64,000 nt of DNA from Cerrena zonata (taxonomy: Eukaryota > Basidiomycota > Agaricomycetes > Polyporales > Cerrenaceae), in contig JASBNA010000003.1 of NCBI GenBank assembly GCA_038087015.1, forward strand, positions 1,488,001-1,552,000. Direction: 5' to 3'. Shown here piece after piece: positions 1 through 16,506 of this stretch; positions within the stretch are counted from its first letter, which is position 1; the number at the start of each line of letters is the position of its first letter. Position numbers and translations under genes: made by a program. The notes under the pieces were generated by a model. It was not told the origin of the DNA, searched no databases, and saw only the letters and a list, made by a program, of their open reading frames with translations.

Positions 1-2009
1 TCATACTCAATACTACCATCGTTGCGCTGGGCTTCTACACTCTTCATCGGTATATAATCAGAAGGAATTGTCCGCCCGTACCTCCAGGTCCAAGAGGGCT
101 CCCTCTGGTCGGCAATGTGCTCGATATGCCTACATCGTTTGAGTGGCTCACCATCGCCAAATGGACTAAACGATGGGGTACGTACTCCTTCCCTTGTGAT
201 TATAGGTGACACTTGTTGATAGTACTTGCAGGTGATATCATCCACTTAAATGTCATTGGAAGACATTTTGTCTTCTTGCACTCTGCTGAGGATGTAATGG
301 CGCTTCTTGAGGAGCGAGGCGCCATCTACTCTGACCGGCCAACTTTTATTATGGCTGGCGAGCTGGTTGGATGGGATGACACTGTAGGGCTCATACAAAA
401 CAACGACCGGTTCAGAGAATTCCGTAGATTCTTCAGTCGAGTTCTAGGGACTAAAACTGCCCTTCTACCTTTTCATGGACTCGTGGAAACCGAGATTCAT
501 AAATTCCTAGGACGTCTCATTCACACACCAGAGAATGCACACAAACATATCCGAAAGTACGTCATTACGGTAGCTTTATGCGTCGTCCAATGATAGTCCA
601 ATGATACTTACTTCTTCTAGGACTGCAAGTGCTGTTATCATGATGATCACCTATGGTTATAGCGTTACGGAAGGGGAAGACCCGTATGTTGATATGGTCG
701 AAAAAGCCATGGCGAACTTCAGTGTCGCCACCGCTCCGGGTGGTTTCCTGGTCGACTTTTTTCCGATTTTGCGCTACGTGCCGAGCTGGTTCCCTGGTGT
801 CAAGTTCCAGAAACAAGCAATAATATGGAGAGGGGAGATGATGAAAATGGTTGAGACGCCATTTGCTATGGTAAAACAACAAATGGTAGGACCGTAATCG
901 TTGTGTTTTATGCAATTATACCACTGAAATATCGATACCTCCAGCGTAAAGGCAGCGCCGTGCCTAGCTATACGAAGAATCTTTTGGAGACTGAAACGCT
1001 TACCGCGGAGAAAGAACAGAACATTAAATGGTCAGCCGCTTCCATTTACGGTGGAGGCTCAGACACGGTACGCCCCACATTTCATCACGAAAATTCATGA
1101 TGAATTTACAGTTTATAAAGACCAGTTCCGTTATCTACTCATTCATCCTTGCAATGACTATGTACCCCGATATCCAGCGGAAGGCGCAAGAAGAGATTGA
1201 CAGAGTTGTTGGGAACACTAGGCTTATTACTACTCTCGCTGCCCGAGAGAACTTACCCTACACTGAAGCAGTGATAAATGAGGTACTCCGTCTTAACCCG
1301 GCTGTACCACTAGGTAAGGGTCACTAGCATCCTTACCAACTTAAAGACTCGTTATCTCATTTCAATACTTTGAATTAGGTATACCTCATCGCGCTTCGCA
1401 AGATGACATCTACAAAGGCTATTTTATTCCTAAGGACACGACTGTGGTCGCCAATATTTGGTAAGCTGCATACTCCATTCACTCTCTTGCCATCCTCACC
1501 GCTTTGCAGGGCTCTTCTGCGTGATCCCACAATGTATCCGGACCCAGCGGTTTTCAACCCGGATCGCTACCTAGGTCCCAATCCTAATCGAAATCCTCGG
1601 GATTTTGTTTTCGGCTTCGGACGAAGGTAAATCCATAAATTTCAATAGAGACAATTTGGGAAATATCATGCTCACCGTCTCCCTAGAATATGCCCTGGTA
1701 ATTGCAATTCTCTAGCATCTTTTCTGAATAGCATTTTACTCTCACAAGGTCGCAATCTGGCAGATATATATGTTTTCTTGACATGTGCCATGGTTTTGGC
1801 TACCTTTAATATCTCAAAGGCGGTGGAAAATGGCGTTGTCATCGAGCCTTCGGGTGAATACACTACGGGTACCGTAAGGTAATGTATAGAAATCTGGTGC
1901 ACCAAATACAAGCGAGCTGATTGCTCCATCTAGTCATCCTAAGGATTTCAGATGTTCGATTAAGCCTCGAACACCCAAGGCATCAACACTTATCTTAGCA
2001 GAGGTTTGA
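1..2009 (+). CDS. Cytochrome P450 monooxygenase (CypX-type), copy 1, 5' end outside the window
   Basis: Haem-thiolate monooxygenase, probably ER-anchored and acting in secondary or xenobiotic metabolism; substrate unknown. Exons read 1-177, 232-556, 621-885, 945-1067, 1121-1313, 1379-1460, 1510-1626, 1687-1697, 1749-1878 and 1934-2009; all junctions are GT-AG and keep frame (first full codon at base 3). Visible family marks: proline hinge PPGPRGLPLVGN, I-helix GGGSDT, K-helix ExxR (EVLR), and the cysteine-ligand loop FGFGRRICPG. The loop is assembled over three exons, with the Cys on an 11 nt microexon. The start codon and membrane anchor begin before base 1. Exon structure matches the neighbour at 3301-5317, so the two are tandem duplicates. 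No frame lesions seen. The P450 class is certain; the subfamily is inferred from overall resemblance. Confidence 0.93.
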
Positions 2010-3300
2010 GCAGTAAGACCTGGATAACGTTGAGCCTTACTGTATCTGTAGCTATTATGTACATCTGCTGTATTATATGACATGTTCAAATCCTCCGAAT
2101 CTACCGAGACCCGTTTGACAAGTGAATGTAGCACCGTCGCTGCCAGCCTGCCACGCGTCGATCGTTCGAACAGTTTTAAGTTCAGCCAGCTCACAAGGCG
2201 ATCATGGTCGGTTCATCATTCACTTCGGGTTGACTTCCCCTGTGTAAAGATGCTATATATTCTTATCCTGGCCCAACCCCTTGTCCTAGCCTGTCGCTGA
2301 GTCTGAGCCGGCGCTTCGTGCTTCAAGCTTCGCTGGCAACGTTAGGCAACGTTATTTAGTAACAGTTACGATCAAACAACGAGGTTCTTCGTCTTTATGG
2401 AGTTGGTGTGGCATCCCGCCCAGAGAATAAAGACATATTCGGGAACATCACCTCTCGGTGATAATACGTACTGTATATGTTTCTGAGTCTTTTCAACTTC
2501 AAGACCCTTCGTCATGGGAAACGTTTGATATATGGAGCAAAGCTCTGGAGGCTCCCCGTATCATGCGGCCGAGGGTTTTGTCAACCAATTCCGTGAGTTT
2601 GATTGCTCATGGCTTGTCCGAGTTGTTGACATTAACGATCATCCTTTTAGGTACTCAGGATACAATACGTTATTGACATGCGGTCACTCACTGCAACTTC
2701 CTACCTCGACCCGAACAGGATAACATATTACTGACATCTCTACGACCTCCATCCCGTTATCGCTTTAGGCAGACTTGCATAGCTAGAACTGGCAAGGTAT
2801 CTACGACTGACCTCACTAGTAAGGGTTCCCCGTTTGGTCAATCTGACACACTCTTCGCTTGGAAATCGGGATGCTAGTCGGGAACTAGTACCGTATGTAC
2901 GGACCATGTCAGAGTATCCCGCTTCCACAGATTTCAACCATCTCATGCACCTCGGGTACTATAGCGGAGACACCCTCCCAAACCGCCCCAAGGCTAGGAG
3001 TGCCACTTGATGATACACTATCAGCGGTGAAATCTTACAAACTTACGCAACATCGCAGACGGTCTTACAAGCAACAACCCCGGTGGCTGAATGCCCCGCT
3101 GAGGTCTGTCACAACACTAGCATCCCGATACCTGTGTCATATTATCGTGGCCTACACAACAGAATTCTTCACGAGTACTATTCAGATATCCAGGTGTACG
3201 GTTCTCGGCCGCGATGTCCTCATGAACTTTAATCGAACACTATATATATGTGTGTGTGGTTCCATCGTACCAACACGCCAAGCTCGGTGCTATCAACACA
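2010..3300. other. Intergenic region between the two P450 paralogues, no gene seen
   Basis: About 1.3 kb without a convincing coding segment. The short open frames on either strand lack family motifs, start from non-ATG codons or cannot be joined by splice sites. I looked for a third, decayed P450 copy here (proline hinge, ExxR, Cys loop) and found none. The last ~100 bases before base 3301 should hold the copy 2 promoter (a TATATATATG stretch lies near 3241). Confidence 0.6.
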
Positions 3301-5317
3301 ATGGCATCATCGCTTGTCATTCTTGATACTGTTTTCGTTGTTTTAGGGCTTTACATCCTGCGTCGGTACTTGACCAACAGATTTCAACCACCTCTACCTC
3401 CAGGTCCACGAGGCCTCCCTATCGTCGGTAATGTGCTCGATATGCCTTCATCGTATGAATGGCTTACCACTGCTGAGTGGACTAAACGATGGGGTACGTG
3501 ATTCCATCGTATGAACGGTAATTGTTAACTGTACTTCCAGGTGATATTATCCACGTCGATGTCCTTGGACAACATTTTGTCTTCTTGCACTCTGCCGACG
3601 ATGTGACGGCTCTTCTCGACAAACGTAGCACTAAATACTCAGGCCGACCAAGGTTCACTATGGGTGGCGAGCTAGTTGGATGGGATGCATCTCTTGGACT
3701 ATCCCAATATAATGATAGGTTCAAAGAATCCCGCCGATATTACAGTCGGGTTATAGGAACAAAAAGTGCCCTTCGACCTTTCCATGAGCTCATCGAGACA
3801 GAGATCTACAAGCTGTTAAAACGTCTCATGTATACGCCAGAGAACTTACACGAGCATGTCCAGAAGTAAGTTGCTGCCATGGTTTTATGCATCGTCTCTA
3901 GGTACTCATATTTTATAGGACTGCAAGTGCTATTATCCTGAAGATCGCATATGGCTATAGTGTCCTAGAAGGGAAGGATCCTTATGTTGATATGGTCGAT
4001 AAAGCTATGGAGAGCTTCAATGCCACCACTACGCCAGGTGCTTTCCTTGTTGATATCTTACCCATTCTTCGTTACGTGCCGAGCTGGGTACCTGGTGCTA
4101 AATTCAAGGGACTAGCAGCAGCGTGGAGAGCGGATGTAATGGAAATGGTTGAGACGCCATTTGCCATGGTGAAACAACAAATGGTAGGTGCTCCAATCGG
4201 TCTTGCATTAATGTGACCATGTTACCAATCACCGGTATCTTCAGCACGAAGGCACAGCTGTATCGAGCTACACAAAGAATCTCTTGGAGACAGGGACGCT
4301 TACTGCGGAGAAAGAAGATATCATCAAGTGGTCAGCCGCTTCAATATATGGTGCAGGTACAGAGACGGTATGTCTAACTTCTTGTCACTGGAGTTTTGTG
4401 ATATTCATGATTTCCCCAGACTGTTGCTACCATCAATTCATTCTTCCTTGCAATGACCATGTTCCCCGATATCCAGCAGAAGGCGCAAGAAGAAATGGAT
4501 CGAGTCGTCGGGAAGGATAGACTGCCTACTTTCGCCGACCGAGAAAACCTACCCTACGTCGAGGCAGTAGTAAACGAAGTTCTTCGTCATAATCCGGTTG
4601 CACCGTTGGGTAAAGATTGATGTGTTCAAGAGGTGTACAGACCTGAAAACTCACTATCTGATTAATTAGGGGTACCTCACAGCACCTCTCAAGACGACAT
4701 CTACAAAGGCTATTTTATTCCAAAGGACACAATTGTGGTGTCCAATATCTGGTGATCAACATGTTCCATTCATTTCTGCCTTTGTTCACTCAGGCTGCTT
4801 CGTAGGGCACTTCTGCATGATCCTGAGATATATCCAGATCCATCAGCTTTTAATCCGGACCGCTACCTAGGCCCCAATCCTGATAGAAACCCCCGGGAGT
4901 TTGCTTTCGGCTTCGGACGAAGGTGAGTTCCCATCCTCTAATTCAAGGAGGAAGCCGAGAACCGATACGCTTGGTGTCTCCCCAGAAGTTGTCCGGGTAA
5001 TTGCAACTTTCGCATATTTACTATTCTCAATGCTGACTTATCTTTTCAAGGTCTTAACCTGGCCGATGCAACTGTCTTCTTCGTATGTGCCACGGTTTTA
5101 GCTACCTTTGATATTACGAAGGTAGTTGAGAATGGCCTGATCGTCGAGCCTTCAGGTGAATACACCACGGGCACTGTAAGGTAAAGTATACGCATATAGT
5201 ATAGTTGGTGAAGGTCATCTTACTATTATTTCGTCCAGTCATCCGAAGGAGTTCAAATGCTCGATAAAGCCAAGAACCTCTAAGGCATCAGCACTTATCT
5301 CAGCAGAGTTCGGGTAA
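3301..5317 (+). CDS. Cytochrome P450 monooxygenase (CypX-type), copy 2, complete
   Basis: Full-length paralogue of the preceding P450, 504 residues in ten exons: 3301-3493, 3541-3865, 3919-4183, 4245-4367, 4420-4609, 4670-4751, 4806-4922, 4986-4996, 5051-5180, 5239-5317. It opens with a hydrophobic N-terminal anchor (residues ~5-22) followed by basic residues and the PPLPPGPRGLP hinge, typical of ER P450s. The I-helix reads AGTETT (acidic residue Glu instead of Asp), the K-helix ExxR is EVLR, and the haem loop is FGFGRRSCPG with its Cys on an 11 nt microexon. Intron positions and phases are the same as in copy 1, while the proteins differ at many positions, so the duplication is not recent. 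Substrate unknown. Confidence 0.95.
4986..4996 (+). other. 11 nt microexon carrying the P450 haem-ligand cysteine (copy 2)
   Basis: Exon 7 ends in phase 2 at 4922 and exon 9 opens at 5051. Only the 11 nt between a CCAG acceptor and a GTAATT donor restore RxCPG in frame. The equivalent exon in copy 1 is 1687-1697. Skipping it would delete the essential Cys and shift the frame (11 is not a multiple of 3). Confidence 0.85.
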
Positions 5318-5857
5318 TGAGGTAGACCCGGACGAGTCGAGATCTTGTTTTATACATAGTTGTAGTTATTACTATGTGTAGTGGATATTATCTATGTTCG
5401 TTTGACATCGTTGATCCCGGCGGTGTACTCCAATTACGCGCTGTATGATTCAGGCAATAATATTACTAGCATGTTCAAGTTGCCTCAACATAAACCCCAC
5501 ACCCTAAAATATTATTTATATCCGTGTTTCGAGTCGCATACACATTTTTGTATTCATCGAGCACAAGTCTAAATGCGTTCGTAGCAAGGAAAATGACCCC
5601 AGGAACTTTGCCAAGCCTGTAGCAAGTACCCTACCCGTTGTCGATCGTGTCGGTCGATCGCGTTCGATCGTTGGAAACTGGAGTCATAGATAAGGTGTCA
5701 TTGAAATTAAGATCTCCATCTATAACGCCCCGAGTCATTTCCAGTCACTCCAGTCAACCCAGAAATCTCAGCCAGCTAGCCCTGAACTGTCAGTACTTTA
5801 GAGTTTAGACAGTCGGATAATCATTGACTAAATCGTACATTTATAGATCACGTCAAT
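5318..5857. promoter_or_regulatory. Upstream region of argininosuccinate lyase with two Gcn4/CPC1-type sites
   Basis: No gene in this 540 bp gap. GAGTCAT (reverse complement ATGACTC, the Gcn4/CPC1 core) occurs at 5681-5687 and again at 5732-5738, about 170 and 120 bp before the ASL start. A TATAACG stretch lies at 5721. A short cluster of CGATCG palindromes sits at 5641-5671. The Gcn4-site reading fits general amino-acid control of an arginine gene in fungi; binding is inferred. Confidence 0.5.
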
Positions 5858-7643
<1,786 letters not shown>

Positions 7644-8103
7644 GTCTCAAAGAAAAGGCCCCAATGGCCGTCTACTGGAAACTTGCGATGCACCCGCAGC
7701 GCCAAGAACCAACCAAAAGCCACCAAGCAGAATCGGAGCACTGGGTAAACTGGACAATGTATATTATCCGTGTATGTAAACTTGTAGAAGCGAAAGCCTT
7801 CGAAGCCGTTTGAAATGATCTCGAGTAAGACTGTGGGTGGAAGCGTTCATATCTGAGGGCGATGGGAAGACCGAATATAGCATGCGGTGCCCATGCCATC
7901 AATACCGCCGCCCAACTGCGACACTGCCCGCTAGTCCTCTGACGGAGAACCCTCATTCCCTTCCCAGCTCTCTCCTTTGTTGCCTTTCTACCACCCCCTT
8001 TTATCAAAGCCCAACGGCAGTTCGCATTGATTGCTCTGCCCAACCACCATCTGCCCTACATACGACACCTTTCTAATCCCACACCAACACCTGATACAAC
8101 GCC
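7644..8103. other. Intergenic, ASL 3' side and syntaxin promoter
   Basis: 460 bp with no supported gene. A 123-codon minus-strand open frame (7672-8043) has no recognisable domain and lies over both flanking untranslated regions. The stretch just before 8104 is C/T-rich, as is common just upstream of basidiomycete start codons. Confidence 0.6.
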
Positions 8104-9542
8104 ATGGCCAGAGACAGACTTGCCGCCTTAAGGGTAAGTCTTTTGTGATACGGACAATTCTCAGAAGAACTTATGCAAGTTGGTTTCGTTCTTTGTTATT
8201 TCGATAGGCCCAGCAGGGTGCTACGAACACGTATGTTTCACGCTCGACGTTGTTGTCAGACAGCAGACTGACTGGTTCCCGTTGACGACCGCAGTGATTC
8301 ATACCCTATGCAAACGACGAACAGTAGTTATATGGCCTCAAGACCCAACCCTTACGCTCAGCAAGATGACCACCCGAATAACTACTCTGCGGCACCTGCT
8401 GCCACCAGCACGACACAACTCACCGGCGGTGGAGATAGTATGTCGCAGTTCTATAGCGAGGTTAGTCTGTCATGTTACATCACTGTCACACTCATGTCTC
8501 ATAACATTGTTGTACGGAAATAGATCTCCTCCATTCAAGACGACCTTCGTGTTTTCGGCGAAAACGTTAACAAGATTTCCGACCTCCACTCACGCTCTCT
8601 CAACAACACGGACGACGCTGCCGCCCAACGTAACGCTCAACAACTAGAAGAGCTTGTCGCCGATACTAGTGCACTCAGTAATGTATTGAAGCGACGGATA
8701 AAATCTCTCGAGCGACAAGGTGGCTCAGGGCGAGATGGTCAAATTCGCAAACAACAGGTATGATTTGATTAATCCACTTTCTTTTAACCGGGGTTATGAA
8801 ATTAACGACTGTTTCTGTTTGGTATAGACCGGTTTGGTAAAGCAAAAGTTCATGGAAGCGATTCAGAGCTATCAGACTGTCGAGCAACAGTACCGATCGA
8901 AGTATAAGCAGCGTTTGGAACGTCAATACAAGATTGGTATGTCTTATTAATTCACATATACTGTACATCTGAGGCACAGAGCTTACCATAACACTTATAG
9001 TTAAACCCGATGCATCCCCTGAGGAGATCAAAGCCGTCACTGAAGATACCAACGGTGGTCAGGTTTTCAGTCAAGCGGTAAGTCGATTACCCAAGAATTA
9101 CACTTGGCGTGATGCTTACAACCGTGGTAGCTCCTGAACTCGAACCGATATGGTGAAGCCCGCTCAGCTTACCGTGAAGTTCAAGAACGACACGAGGACA
9201 TCAAGAAAATCGAACAGACGCTGACGGAGCTTGCTCAACTCTTTAACGATGTAAGTATCCTTTCTTTTACCTACTGGAGTTCGCATTTATTGAGCTTTTT
9301 TGCTTGTTTCATAGATGAGTATCCTGGTGGAACAGCAAGACGAACAAATCAACACGATCGAGGCAACCGCAGCCACAGTAGAGAAGGATACAGAAGCCGG
9401 TCTCGGCTACACCGACAAGGCCGTCGAATCCGCGCGTGCAGCTCGCAAGAAGCGATGGATCTGCTTCGCGATCCTCATTGTTATCCTCATCATTATCGCC
9501 ATCGTTATTGCCGTCAAGGTGGTCAGCGACAACAAGAAATAA
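8104..9542 (+). CDS. SSO1: Plasma-membrane syntaxin (Qa-SNARE, Sso1/Sso2-like)
   Basis: t-SNARE for exocytic vesicle fusion at the plasma membrane. 328 residues in eight exons: 8104-8133, 8208-8230, 8295-8460, 8524-8757, 8828-8936, 9001-9077, 9131-9250, 9315-9542. A Q/N/S-rich N-terminal stretch (~15-65) is followed by the helical Habc region (~75-205), the SNARE helix (~232-290) with zero-layer Gln around residue 261 in LVEQQDEQI, a short basic stretch (RKKR) and one C-terminal membrane helix (~301-323) ending DNKK. This is a tail-anchored layout with very little lumenal tail. All junctions hold frame. Partners expected from the family: Sec9/SNAP-25, Snc synaptobrevin and Sec1. Confidence 0.95.
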
Positions 9543-11391
9543 ACACAGAGCCCCTGACCCCCCTTCTGTTTCATACACTTTACAAACGGATGGTGATACC
9601 GATATTCCATCGACATCGACAACTTGGTAGTCATGATCGTCCTAATCCTCTAAGCTATTATCTCTTCCTCATTCGGACTGGCTGTGTTTATCTTCTATCT
9701 CCCCAATCTTGGTCTGATATCCACTTTTGACTTGATTTGATGCCTCCTCCCCTATGACCTTCATCCCATTCCCCTCCTATCATTCTCCGGACGGCAGTGG
9801 CAGAACGTGTATATTCCTCCCTGATGACATTCATCTGTTTATATGCTGTGTCGGACATTTTACGTTGTGGGTCTTTATGTAGGATAGTTGTGCATTCTCT
9901 CCCCCTCGAATTCTATGGTCTACTCGTGGTGATACCCTGAAAAGTAACAATGTGGTGATGGATGGTGTTGTGTGATGTTCTGCATGGGATTCAAGGTCCG
10001 GTGCGGTACGGATATCGCTGTTTGTAGTCTGACGACAGTTGCATGTCAGCCACCAACAGAATGGCGATGTGTATCATGGCGTTATATCGTGCTCGGGTGA
10101 GATATATAGTTTGAATTGACAGCTATATTTGAATAGGGTGGAGGTCCGCATCTGAATGTACGCAAGGGGTTGGTACTTCTGGACAGATCTTGATCCATGA
10201 CTAACATTCCGATCGAGAAGAACTTGAGCAAGGTTATCGGGCGTAATAGCCGTGGAGATACAATGTGACCGGATTGAGCTTGACTTACCTCGGAGGTACT
10301 AGAAGTATAACTACATGAAGCACAAGGTATATGAACGAATAGGTGATGTAGTGGCATTGTAATCATCATACCGGAGAAGGGCTTACTTACGTAGACAGAA
10401 GTAACTTTAACACGAGAAAATTTCACCGGAAGGGGTAGGAAACCGCGGAGGTTGTAGTATATCTCATTCCACGCCATTTATACATGTCGTCTTGAGATAG
10501 AGCCAAGAAGGTTGATTCCCCCACGACAAGAGGCATTTGACCAAGTTCGAAGAACATATGACCAACCTATTCATGTCTGGATGAGCCTATTATTGAAGTT
10601 TGCTTGACGGATCGGCCTACAAAGTAGCATGCGGTGTTCCCGCAGTAACAACTTTTGATGAGCGGCAAATACTTGAAGGGGACCTTGTTTCGGAGTCTTG
10701 AGCAAAGCGGCAGTTACCAAGTGGCTGGCAGGAACAACAAGAGAAGACAACAAAAGAGGATAGTTGTGCTTGTATTGGGATATCGATGTCTAGGATAGTT
10801 AGGACATGTGGTGGAGGTGTGTACTGAAGGCAGACGCTTGCCAGAACAGGCCAAAATGGTGTGTATCAGTATGTATGGCTCGACAGCGTAACAGAGCCTC
10901 GTGTTTATTCGCGGACCTGACCCTTGGAGCATGATAGCCATAATGAAGCGGGGGTTGGGGCAGCGAATATCAATATCAATTTTTAGTATTCTATATACCA
11001 TACAAAAGAGCAATGGAGACTAGAACTTGTCTGGAGGTGTTGGGGGATGTGTGTGGCAGCGGCCGATAGGTGACAGGCTGACGGGACAAGGCTGGCGCGA
11101 AAGGGAACGCTGGATAACGGAGGCGGAATCGGGGCGAGGATCTAGCAGGCGGAATTACTCTTCCACACGTGGCGGTGTGGCTGAGATAACCGTCTTACAA
11201 GAGCTGACGCGTCCCCCTACAGCATTTAAATACCCCTCACCCTCTTCCCCTCGCCCTCTACCCCATCGCATACCCGCTCGCGCATCCTCCACACACTCTT
11301 CCCTACACTCTGTAAGTTTGTTTCTGTTCTCGAGCCCCCAATTCGTCCTAACGTGCCCCACAGTCCCACACACTCTCACACGACATCTACC
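9543..11391. promoter_or_regulatory. Long intergenic region; AN1 gene promoter at its 3' end with stress-type boxes
   Basis: About 1.85 kb without a supportable gene. Minus-strand frames at 10082-10477 and 10714-11013 show no domain or splice logic. The last 250 bp look promoter-like: CACGTG at 11166-11171, ACGCGT at 11207-11212, TATA-like TTTAAATA at 11225-11232, and CCCCT (STRE-like) at 11214-11218, 11233-11237 and 11247-11251. A likely 5' UTR intron runs from about 11310 (GTAAGT) to 11363 (CAG). Function of the boxes is inferred from fungal stress-response promoters. Confidence 0.4.
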
Positions 11392-11684
11392 ATGGCTGTC
11401 AAGAAACGCTGCCAACTCCAGGCTGAGACTCGCTGCAACCAAGCAGCACTTAGGATTGTGGGACAATGTCCCCATTGTAGAGCAGAGTTCTGTGGCTCTG
11501 TACGTCTTGTCAACTTCTTGCAACTTGAACGGCGGAACTGACTTGCTTGTCTCTTGTGTAGCATCGTATGCCCGAACACCACAACTGCCAGAACTTGGAA
11601 AGCTGCCGACAACAGGCTTTCGAGAAGAATAAGGCTAAACTCGAAGCCGAGAGGACAACGTCGACCAAGATGACTGTGGTGTAG
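11392..11684 (+). CDS. Small AN1-type zinc-finger protein
   Basis: 76-residue protein in two exons (11392-11499, 11562-11684). It is almost only an AN1 finger: C26-x2-C29-x4-C34-x2-H37-x5-H43-x-C45 matches the second half of the family pattern, including the FC..HR.PE.H.C core. The first zinc pair would be C7 and C15, seven residues apart, wider than the usual spacing, so that site may be atypical. A basic/acidic helix (~46-70) follows. AN1 proteins bind ubiquitin-pathway or p97/Cdc48 partners and are often stress-induced. No A20 or ubiquitin-like domain is present, so the partner cannot be read from sequence. The upstream STRE-like boxes agree with stress control. Confidence 0.8.
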
Positions 11685-12799
11685 GCCACTAGTTCACTAC
11701 CTTGGGTCGACCGTTGTCTACTTTCCCCTCCCCTGCCACTTTCCAGTTCTACCCCCTCTTGCATGCCGGACCTTTCCCTTCTCCTCCGCTTGCATCGACA
11801 GGCCGGCCCCTTTTCCAGCTTCCACCCCTCATCATGACCCTTTCACGGACAATATTTCATGACTTGCATCTATTCATCGCCCCATTGCTTGCTCTATCCT
11901 CCCCGTACACATACTGTTCTCCCTAGTTAATGTTGTTCATACCCCTCGGTTTCTTCCTCTGTTCTTATATTGTACTAGACCGGGTATGTATGTCATATAC
12001 ATACATACCCTTTTCCACTATATCTGCCTTGCCATCTATTTCGAGTGATTCGTCCCGCGCTATATTTACGAGCGCGACATTCGTCATCTTGGTGTATGTA
12101 TGCGCATACAGTATCCTCCTGTAATTTTCGTCTCTGCTTTTATGGTCTCCATGGCCGGACATACAGCGGTGGATTTCACTGCACCCTGCCATCGGACCGT
12201 TTCCCCCACCGAGGGATTTTGAGTGGATGTTCCGCATTTCCCCGCACAGAAATGGTGCAACGGTCGCCTCCATCCCTTCATCCAGATGGAATGAGCACTG
12301 ATTATTAGATATGCCTCATCATGTGCGGGGTCCTTGGTTGGTCCAGAGAGAACTCGCCCAGCACTTTCATTACGTTGGGGGGAGTCCCTTTAAAAGGTCT
12401 GACCACCGCATCCAAACTGCGCTACTTTCTTGAACACCATCACCAGAGGATCTTCGAAGTACCTGGCCGAGTCATACGTTCTCAGTCACTAGCTATAGAA
12501 ACTCCATCTGGCATCTGTTACCCTCTCTCCTCCTAAATAACACGTGGAATCAATCCGGGATCCTAAGCTCCCTACTATTACTTGCTCAAAGCGACCCATA
12601 AGACGACCATCGGTATGTTATAACATGCTCTTTTCCTGACATTCCCCGCATTGCGTTTCTTTTATCCGATCCGAGTACAACGAGCTAACCTCGCGTTCCC
12701 CATACCCTCTCTCCGCCCTCCAACTTAATTCCCGATCTCAACCTAATGGCAAGCAGAGTCAACCAATTGATCAACCACCTGAAGACTTCCCAAAACACA
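11685..12799. other. Intergenic region upstream of aspartate aminotransferase
   Basis: 1.1 kb, pyrimidine-rich near both ends, no supportable ORF. The frames at 12045-12308 and 12321-12536 overlap on opposite strands with other short frames and carry no domain. The last 200 bases presumably hold the aminotransferase promoter and 5' UTR. Confidence 0.55.
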
Positions 12800-15509
<2,710 letters not shown>

Positions 15510-16506
15510 AGTGCACAAGGGAAATGGAAGCGCTGTAGTAGAAATCAAGATAGGCTAGCTTGTGTACGATTGTTTGTAGATTACCATGCCATTCTGGGCA
15601 CAACAGTCTCGATCCAGAGTGACGTCAGTGTGTATCGAAGCGTGGGTGTGCCTGATGCCGTGTCGGCGGGTGGTCGGACGAGGGCGGGGCGCGAAATGGG
15701 GGGATGTGATTGGACCAGGGGAGCGATGAGATGGGCGATTCAGGCGCTGGCTGGATATGGACAGTGATGTCATGCTGGCTGGGAGGAAGAAATTGAGATG
15801 GACCGGTGTAGTGCTCACAGACGTGCTGGTGCCAGTCTCTGCCCCGCCAGTCTCCCACCCCCAGCCCCTGCGTACCGTCCCCCGGTCGTCGTCCTATTCA
15901 CGCCGTTCGTTGGCTGCCAGTGCTCTCGTCGACGCCCACCGTCCCCCGCTCATCGTACCCGACAAGGCCTCCGTCATCGTCGCGTACAGCCTAGGCCCAC
16001 CTGTTCCCGTCACCTGCGCATGTCGTCACAGCTCTGTTCTTCCCCCCATCTCCTCCTGCCCTCACTCTGACCCGCGTCTCCATTTCATCTCGTCTCTCTT
16101 CCATTAACCCCCTCGCCGCACCGTCTGCTGCTCCGCGTCGACATCCAACATTCATATGTTTTCAGCAACACTCTTCCCCAGCTGTCTTGCCTCCACTCCT
16201 CGCTCTCGCTTTTCCGTTCTTGCGTCATAACTGGCCTCCAAACTCGGCTCTCTCCTGCCACTCGACGCCCGGGTCCGTGTCCTCGTGTAATCTAGAACAC
16301 TTTCTTTTCCCATCCATCTTGTCCTCTGCCTCTTCTTTCCTCCATATCCTCCTCTTTTTCGCCAATCCCCGTCTTATACAGGTCCGTTCCCGCTCCAGCT
16401 CTCAACCTCCTCTCAACATCTCCGTCTGACGGCGTCAAACAAACATTTAAAAGATTACATTGCCTAGTACATGGGAATCATATTATCTTTTTTATTTCCC
16501 CAGTTC
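15510..16506. other. Intergenic / 5' UTR region before the HEAT-repeat gene
   Basis: About 1 kb, strongly C/T-rich on the plus strand from ~15800. Frames here are low-complexity Ser/Pro translations of the pyrimidine tract on one strand and Gly/Arg on the other, not genes. A polypyrimidine tract ending TTTCCCCAG at 16503, four bases before the chosen ATG, suggests a 5' UTR intron. Confidence 0.5.

Noticed and set aside
1..5317. P450 pair as part of a secondary-metabolite cluster
   Set aside because: No synthase, transporter or regulator nearby; neighbours are housekeeping genes, though the left side is not visible.
7672..8043. 123-codon minus-strand ORF between ASL and syntaxin
   Set aside because: No domain, lies in flanking untranslated sequence, composition unlike neighbouring genes.
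10082..11013. Minus-strand ORFs in the long gap after syntaxin
   Set aside because: No motifs, no plausible splicing, overlapped by frames on the other strand.
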